From Lentisphaeria bacterium UBA7640 (GTDB lineage Bacteria > Verrucomicrobiota > Lentisphaeria > Victivallales > Victivallaceae): DNA of 11,751 nt. The position numbers and the translations under genes were made by a program. The notes below the pieces were generated by a model. It did no database searches, had not been told where the DNA came from, and saw only the letters and a program-made list of their open reading frames with translations. Positions 7,009-11,751 of this stretch are shown here, in pieces. Numbering within the stretch: position 1 is the stretch's first letter; each line of letters opens with the position of its first letter. The stretch spans positions 1 through 11,751 of the forward strand of contig DLIO01000046.1 of assembly GCA_002483765.1 (NCBI GenBank), written 5' to 3'.

Positions 7009-7173
7009 AAATCTATTTTTCCTTCTTTATCTCTATAAAAATTTAAAGGATTCCTGTTTTACTTATTAGTAGTAGAACCCTCTATGTTTAATCTATTTAA
7101 ATATCTACTTGCAACACTATAATATTGTCTCCTTCCTCCTCTTTAATTTCTTAACTGAAATGCTAACAATCTA

Positions 7174-8232
7174 TTATTTTGGTTTGTGACTATTAGACTT
7201 CATAAAAAAGCGTGTATGAGGAGCGGTACGGCCTGAATGAACACTCGTGCGACAAACATTTTTTTGCGTTAACGTACCATCAAGCTCCAGCAAACGTAGT
7301 ATTTCGTAAACTAAAAAATCTTTTTGTGGAGCAGATCCTGGCGGCCAAAGATTGCTGGTAGCATCTTTCAGATCCTGAATGCAAGCACCTTCAGGTTTCT
7401 TCAATGTATTTTTGATAATTTCATAGGCCGTAACATATGGAATGTGATAACAACATTTTTTCCCTTGAATAGATAATGGTCTTACTATCATGTCGTGACG
7501 AGTCACGGCCCCAGTTGAAGAGGCAGGAAAAACGCTAAACCAATCTGGCGACTCAAATCCAAATCCCATCGTCGAAGTCGCCAAATATGTTTCATCATCT
7601 TGCCGCGCAATTACTAATGGTTGATTTAAACGGGTGACGTTAATCCGATCAGGAGTCATTGTGTGCAAAATTAAGCTTACAACCTCTTCAGGGAGCATAG
7701 ACGTTGCCGTAGCGATACCGTCGGCTACAGAGCCACATTGATCGATTTCTCTCGCAATGAGTTGGCAGGTAAGGTCGCTAACGTGAATATATTGCCCGTT
7801 TGGCAAACGAGGACGCGGTTCAACAACACTTTGGCCGGGATCATTAATTTGAGAAGTAAATTCTCCTCCTTGATTAATGATTTCTGCTGCTAACGCTGAA
7901 CGATCAGAGCATGACGCATAATGCCCCAAATGCCCATTGGCAATCAAAGCCAAATGTCCATCATGGGAAACAAAAGGATGGGCTTGGCTGTAGCCTCCGC
8001 CCATATCAGGGCGTGTATGGGCAATTCCGATTGTTCCTGGCAATTCTTGAGCATCAGTATTTTCTAATAAATCCTTGACGCTACCTTCTACCTTGCGCAT
8101 GTGTAGCTTCCCATCATGCAAAGTGCAAATACCAGAAAAATACCCCCCCGCAAGCCCTTCTTGACGCAATAACATTTCCAATAAAATTGGAGCGGCTTGG
8201 CGCCTACCAATAAAACCAGCAATATTACACAT
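7174..8232 (-). CDS. Stand-alone class II (Ntn-type) glutamine amidotransferase-like protein
   Basis: This 352-residue protein starts MCNIAGFIG, placing Cys2 at the mature N-terminus after Met removal, as in class II amidotransferases (GlmS, PurF, AsnB families). Further elements line up with the GlmS glutaminase domain: GIAHTRPD at 69-76 (Arg74 kept; the Trp usually next is Pro), AHPFVSHDG, ANG at 98-100 (Asn99-Gly100) and VSDLTCQLIA with Asp153. No SIS isomerase domains follow. Instead residues about 205-260 are beta-rich and 265-330 look like a small helical, possibly winged-helix, domain; I do not recognise this tail. It may hydrolyse glutamine or a gamma-glutamyl compound, as solo members such as EgtC do. 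The start has AGGTG five bases upstream. The gene follows the DUF4838 gene by only 53 bases, so they are probably cotranscribed. Confidence 0.78.
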   Translation of the reverse strand: MCNIAGFIGRRQAAPILLEMLLRQEGLAGGYFSGICTLHDGKLHMRKVEGSVKDLLENTDAQELPGTIGIAHTRPDMGGGYSQAHPFVSHDGHLALIANGHLGHYASCSDRSALAAEIINQGGEFTSQINDPGQSVVEPRPRLPNGQYIHVSDLTCQLIAREIDQCGSVADGIATATSMLPEEVVSLILHTMTPDRINVTRLNQPLVIARQDDETYLATSTMGFGFESPDWFSVFPASSTGAVTRHDMIVRPLSIQGKKCCYHIPYVTAYEIIKNTLKKPEGACIQDLKDATSNLWPPGSAPQKDFLVYEILRLLELDGTLTQKNVCRTSVHSGRTAPHTRFFMKSNSHKPK

Positions 8233-8285
8233 AATTCACCTTGTCCTTTTTTTTAAGTTAAAATGACCCATGTTGAATAATTGAT

Positions 8286-10703
8286 TTATTCCCCTTTCTC
8301 TGTTTTGGGGGAAATATATAAGACTTCTATTTTGGGATCAGCAAACCAAGCTTTACTGTCTCCGAACTGATCATATCCTCCGAGCCCAACCGTCAAGCGG
8401 GCTGCGTTTTCTGGAATAGTCATGGCTACTTCCAGTTTTTGCCAGCCTCCTTCCTCTGGGTTGGCAGGTATAAGCACGCGATCGACCTTCCCGAGCCATT
8501 TGCCTCCAGCAGTCTTGGGCTGAATGCTTAATGAAGCCCTACCACCATCCAGCCAAACTTGACAACTGATGCGATATCGAGAACCTGGAACTGCTGTGAA
8601 ATTTTGTCCAATTGAGGCCGCTATGCATTTTTCGAAGCGGACAGCTGCTTTGCCCTCATAATTTTTTTGCTTGTCCACTTCAACCGTGCCTTCGGTATTT
8701 GGCCGGAACCAAACTGACCAGTTGCTGATTTTCTCGTTTTTCATCAAAAAACTTGAATTTCTTACGATGTTCTTTGGTTTAGTGGCCAACGGTGTGAGAA
8801 AAGGTACGAGTAGGGGATAGTCTTTTAGTGCCTTTTGCCAAAACTGTGGCGATTGTTGCTGCTTTGCTAATAGTTGGTCAATTTCTTCCATAGTCATGTT
8901 TGGGATATTTGACAATGGCATATCTGGCATAAAGGACGCGGCGATTTTTACGCGATCGTTAAGTATCCTCAGTAGTTTGGTAGTATCCGAGATGGGTGTT
9001 GTTTCGCTAGCAAAAGTATTTAGTTGGCAAGCCGCAGCAAATGGGCGGAACACCTCCCACAACATCTCCAATCTTTTAGTGATGATCGGATGTTCTTTCG
9101 CTAGTGTTTTGGCTTCTTGGAGTGCCGATGTCATTATTTTGATATCATTAAAACTGTAGATATCATATTCATTGCTTTCATATTCGCGATTGAAATCAAA
9201 CGGGTCAGTAGTACGGTTCCAAGCTTCTTCGCATTGACGGTAATAAGTCCGCATTGGCTTTGCTGCTGGACCATAAAATCCGCGACAAAAGGTGTCCATC
9301 AGAGAATTGACATCAACTTCGGGGTTCCAGAGTTGTTTTCCTATTATCCAGAGTCGTGGCGCTTCTAATACAGATGAAGCATTATTTCTTACGCTATCCG
9401 GGTAAACCTCCATATAGACGCCAGTGACTTTATGCTTGCCCAGGAACCTCAGATATTCGCCGAATTTATGGGGATAAAATTTAGGAACAGCCTTACCGTG
9501 TAGCCAGAAATAGACCCCCATCTGATTTGCGTGCCGACTCCAGTCTATCACGCCTTTCTGGTGATGATCTTTCATTGAGGGGATTACTAGATATGGCATG
9601 ACATTTGGGAGTAACTGTAGTTTTACCGGAGGTTCAATGGTATTTAATCCGTAGGCCAAGCAAGTAATGAATTTATCTGGAAAATCATCCTTGATTTTGC
9701 TTGCGACCGCGTTGGCAAAGGTGAAATAACGGTCGGTTTGCGATGCGACGCCCGGAATATCCAATGAACGACAATTTTCACATTCACAGAAGTTTCCACC
9801 ATCGTTAGCAGAAACACTAAATGAATCAATCCAAGGAAAGCGTTTAAACTGTTGGGTAGCTGCATCAGTAAATATCTGGATTACATCCTGATTGGTAGTG
9901 CAGGCTTGAGTTTGGCCTTTGACTGGGCGAAACCGTTGTCCTCTTAGCATATTGAAATATTCAGGATGAGTGTCGAACAGTTCACGTTTGAGGACGCTGT
10001 TGACATTATGATGAAAGAACGACCGCGTTTCTCGGCGATCTCGGGTGCCCTGAATCAGTTTATTGTAACGTCCCCAATCAGGGAGCACTCCGGATACTTG
10101 GCGATTTTTAAAAACAGGCTCGGACAATTGTTTTGTAATTGAAGCACTAAAAGTGGAAACTGCTGGGATCTCCGTACCATTTTCGCCGGGCCATATCCAC
10201 AAAACACCAGCATAGCGCTCCAAAAATTCACAGACCCCATAAAATGTGGCGATAGGGCGGTTACCAATAATGACTAGCCGCTTGGTATCAACCGGATCAA
10301 TCAAGAATGAATCAAGGTCATATTTTCCTAACCCAGCTTGTTTGCTAGCCTCAATTCCAGCAGGAGTTTCCCCGATGTGAATCTCCAATACCCCATCTAG
10401 ATTCTTGATTCCTCCCATTCTGGCGAAAATATCCTTTATCAGCTCGGCGGCAGCAATCTCTTCTGGTGCACTCTTTTTAGGTAATACTAATCTGCACGCA
10501 GATTTACTATCTCCGAAGAATTGGTAAGGGACGGCTTTAGCGCCGTATGATACCATTGGCATTAAACAGAAGAGAACTAGTAAGAAAATTGATTTAGGCA
10601 TGCTTTTATTCTTTGGTAATGGGTTTAGTGTTAAAAGATTGTTTTTTTTGGAAAAGGACTGTACTTCTTTAAGCCGATTATGTTGAGTTGTTTGCTGGTT
10701 CAT
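8286..10703 (-). CDS. Secreted DUF4838 protein with GH67N-like N-terminus and C-terminal carbohydrate-binding-like domain
   Basis: This 805-residue protein is predicted to be exported. A hydrophobic core at about 39-50 ends in a signal-peptidase-like AKA site at 55-57. Residues about 60-180 resemble the alpha-glucuronidase (GH67) N-terminal domain (AAAELIKDIFARMGG at 84-98, then IGNRPIATFYGVCEFLE). Residues about 225-500 fit DUF4838: HPEYFNML (246-253), SVSANDGGNFCECENC (296-311, with Cys306, 308, 311 and nearby acidic residues) and TDRYFTFANAVA. Residues about 645-795 form a beta-rich domain like CBM4/9 (NIVRNSSF...ISNWSVW...GKAAVRF). Family members lie in polysaccharide-use loci and are presumed glycoside hydrolases, but the activity is not established. 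The chosen ATG gives an unusually long basic leader; Met35 would give a standard signal peptide but lacks a good ribosome site. Confidence 0.85.
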   Translation of the reverse strand: MNQQTTQHNRLKEVQSFSKKNNLLTLNPLPKNKSMPKSIFLLVLFCLMPMVSYGAKAVPYQFFGDSKSACRLVLPKKSAPEEIAAAELIKDIFARMGGIKNLDGVLEIHIGETPAGIEASKQAGLGKYDLDSFLIDPVDTKRLVIIGNRPIATFYGVCEFLERYAGVLWIWPGENGTEIPAVSTFSASITKQLSEPVFKNRQVSGVLPDWGRYNKLIQGTRDRRETRSFFHHNVNSVLKRELFDTHPEYFNMLRGQRFRPVKGQTQACTTNQDVIQIFTDAATQQFKRFPWIDSFSVSANDGGNFCECENCRSLDIPGVASQTDRYFTFANAVASKIKDDFPDKFITCLAYGLNTIEPPVKLQLLPNVMPYLVIPSMKDHHQKGVIDWSRHANQMGVYFWLHGKAVPKFYPHKFGEYLRFLGKHKVTGVYMEVYPDSVRNNASSVLEAPRLWIIGKQLWNPEVDVNSLMDTFCRGFYGPAAKPMRTYYRQCEEAWNRTTDPFDFNREYESNEYDIYSFNDIKIMTSALQEAKTLAKEHPIITKRLEMLWEVFRPFAAACQLNTFASETTPISDTTKLLRILNDRVKIAASFMPDMPLSNIPNMTMEEIDQLLAKQQQSPQFWQKALKDYPLLVPFLTPLATKPKNIVRNSSFLMKNEKISNWSVWFRPNTEGTVEVDKQKNYEGKAAVRFEKCIAASIGQNFTAVPGSRYRISCQVWLDGGRASLSIQPKTAGGKWLGKVDRVLIPANPEEGGWQKLEVAMTIPENAARLTVGLGGYDQFGDSKAWFADPKIEVLYISPKTEKGE

Positions 10704-10708
10704 ATGAT

Positions 10709-10712
10709 CTCC
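10709..10712 (-). promoter_or_regulatory. Ribosome binding site deciding the DUF4838 start
   Basis: GGAG lies five bases before the ATG at 10701-10703. The alternative internal start (Met35, ATG at 10599-10601) has only an A-rich upstream stretch. This site favours the long leader. Confidence 0.6.
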
Positions 10713-10760
10713 ATTGTTAAAATAATGTAAATTCTCGGAAACATCAATACTTTTGGGTTA

Positions 10761-10842
10761 AAATTTGTTTCTAAATAATTATTCCTTCATTTTAATATTT
10801 TAAATTTGTTTCTAAGCGATAACGATCCAATTTGTACAAATT
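10761..10842 (-). promoter_or_regulatory. Candidate operator cluster: two direct repeats plus a palindrome
   Basis: The 14-mer AAATTTGTTTCTAA occurs exactly at 10761-10774 and 10802-10815, 41 bases apart, close to four helical turns. A perfect 14-base palindrome, AATTTGTACAAATT, follows at 10829-10842 and shares the core AATTTGT with the repeats. All three lie 58 to 139 bases upstream of the DUF4838 start. The TTTGTACAAA core is the kind of symmetric site bound by GntR- or LacI-type dimers, but no regulator gene is in the window. The region is AT-rich, which raises the chance of coincidence. Confidence 0.45.
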
Positions 10843-10920
10843 ATTTTTGTTGTAGCTTTTATTATGTTTTTATAAATCCTCCATTGATTTTCTAATGTAT
10901 TCATTCTATCAACCTCTAGC

Positions 10921-10950
10921 ATTATATTGGTGGCTCTAGATTCCTGTTAA
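10921..10950 (-). promoter_or_regulatory. Candidate sigma-70 promoter for the DUF4838 operon
   Basis: On the minus strand TTAACA (10945-10950) and TATAAT (10921-10926) are separated by 18 bases. The start of transcription would be near 10914, leaving a leader of about 210 bases that contains the operator-like repeats. The -10 box is perfect and the -35 box matches four of six bases of TTGACA in sequence order (TT.ACA gives five). AT richness makes chance matches likely. Confidence 0.4.
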
Positions 10951-11012
10951 AATTTGGGGCTGATTTTTATTACCCCATATGTTTTATAATGTTTAAACCT
11001 ATGCTAAAAGAT

Positions 11013-11744
11013 TTAGTTTTCTGGATTTCTTTTCCACTTACTTCCACTGCTGGTTCTTCGTCCCAGAGCCTGTACTCCGTAAGCCTCTACGTAGTTGCGA
11101 GCAAATACCCCAGAAGCATGCCCATCTGCCCACTGCACGTTGACTGCTGAAGAGTGCCAAGGCCAGGCTTTGGCGAAGGAGGCACCAGAATCATGGCGAT
11201 CAGTGAGAGTGTTTTTGCTCGTTTTATCTTCGTGGCAGTAGCCGTCTGCGAATACCACAATTTTTCCCAGATTTCGTAATTGATTGAGGTTGGCGGGGAT
11301 TGAGCCGAAATTGACGCTATTGTACTGCTCATAGCCACTGAAACCGCCAGACCCCCCGATATGAAAGTAATTGTATCCGTAATGTGAAAAACTCAATGTT
11401 GTTTTAGTCGGGATCAGAGTTGTATTAGCAGGACAAGCTAGTGCCCGTGGGTCGGTGATGTATTTTTGACGGTAAATGAAATTTGACCAGTCACCATCAC
11501 TGGTATTTGGAATACAATAATCTTTGTAATCCATCTGATAATTACCTAAAACCATGCCCAGTTGCTTTAGTTGATTCAAGCAAAATGCACTTTTTCCTTT
11601 GTCGCGGGCTTTATTCAGTGCAGGTAATAACAATGCTGCAAGAATCGCTATTATGGCGATCGTTATGAGCAATTCAATAAGCGTAAAACGCCACACATCA
11701 ACGAGTTGTGACTTTCTTGGTTTGCAGTTCTGTCGAGTAGACAT
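11013..11744 (-). CDS. Pseudopilin-like protein with type IV prepilin leader and H-x9-DG tail
   Basis: This 243-residue protein has a short basic leader (1-19), then FTLIELLITIAIIAILAALL from Phe20 with Glu at position +5, the prepilin-peptidase N-methylation signature and helix. The residue before the cleavage point is Arg19 rather than the usual Gly. A polar domain follows, with cysteines at 55, 77, 104 and 170, and the tail HSSAVNVQWADGHASG carries His197-x9-Asp207-Gly208. Such proteins are strongly expanded in Lentisphaerota and Planctomycetota, often at the head of carbohydrate-use clusters, with a presumed but unproven secretion-pseudopilus or surface role. It precedes the DUF4838 gene by 309 bases. 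Only seven bases lie upstream within the window, so the ribosome site cannot be judged and a start further upstream cannot be excluded. Confidence 0.88.
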   Translation of the reverse strand: MSTRQNCKPRKSQLVDVWRFTLIELLITIAIIAILAALLLPALNKARDKGKSAFCLNQLKQLGMVLGNYQMDYKDYCIPNTSDGDWSNFIYRQKYITDPRALACPANTTLIPTKTTLSFSHYGYNYFHIGGSGGFSGYEQYNSVNFGSIPANLNQLRNLGKIVVFADGYCHEDKTSKNTLTDRHDSGASFAKAWPWHSSAVNVQWADGHASGVFARNYVEAYGVQALGRRTSSGSKWKRNPEN

Positions 11745-11751
11745 TATAATA

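Larger units (their letters stand above)
10704..11012. other. 309-bp non-coding gap between the pseudopilin and DUF4838 genes
   Basis: This very AT-rich gap looks like a control region. On the minus strand it holds a candidate promoter, two direct repeats, a palindrome and the ribosome site of the DUF4838 gene, listed separately. Close to the pseudopilin stop there are only weak hairpins: CTAAA/TTTAG (11004-11016) and TGGGG/CCCCA (10955-10977, loop 13). They could be a poor terminator, so read-through from the pseudopilin gene is possible. Confidence 0.6.

Noticed and set aside
7113..7127. TATAGTGTTGCAA on the minus strand resembles the TTTTAGTGT edge of the transposon fragments.
   Set aside because: Only about nine bases agree, no transposase-like codons follow and no partner end is found in the gap.
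8896..9368. Two overlapping plus-strand open frames (87 and 83 codons) inside the DUF4838 gene.
   Set aside because: They overlap each other and a clear gene on the opposite strand and show no domain or signal of their own.

Overview
The window most resembles a chromosomal segment from Lentisphaerota (Victivallis-like) or a near relative in the Planctomycetota-Verrucomicrobiota group. This is inferred from gene families: a pseudopilin with an H-x9-DG tail, a secreted DUF4838/GH67N-like protein, a large SSS-type symporter with extra C-terminal helices, and a CDP-tyvelose-epimerase-like sugar epimerase. Base composition is moderately AT-rich, and AT-richer between genes. No rRNA, tRNA or CRISPR array was seen.

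All eight intact genes lie on the minus strand. In transcription order (high to low coordinate): a pseudopilin (11744-11013); a 309-bp regulatory gap with direct repeats, a palindrome and a candidate promoter; a secreted DUF4838 protein with a C-terminal carbohydrate-binding-like domain (10703-8286); a stand-alone class II glutamine amidotransferase-like protein (8232-7174); a GNAT acetyltransferase (7008-6523) overlapping a PuuD-like class I gamma-glutamyl hydrolase (6526-5837); a 576-bp gap of gene debris; an 824-aa sodium:solute symporter (5260-2786); a 243-bp gap with a second piece of the same debris; an MFS transporter (2542-1307); and an NAD-dependent sugar epimerase (1187-99) followed by a tandem AACTCYCC-type repeat at the window edge.

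Working hypothesis: the cluster handles a glycan or sugar conjugate containing nitrogen. The DUF4838 protein would act outside the cytoplasmic membrane, the SSS and MFS proteins would move the products, and the two amidohydrolase/amidotransferase-fold proteins and the GNAT would process amino, amide or gamma-glutamyl groups inside the cell. The substrate cannot be read from the sequence.

The least expected content is in the gaps. The 5261-5836 gap holds, back to back, a C-terminal remnant of an IS630-type (DDE_3) transposase and the C-terminal remnant of a second pseudopilin that keeps an exact H-x9-DG motif. The 2543-2785 gap holds a more decayed relative of the same transposase fragment. 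The cluster therefore seems to be a mosaic in which the SSS/MFS part once had its own pseudopilin nearby and was visited by IS630-type elements. I did not find a convincing defence, phage or other novel multi-gene system.
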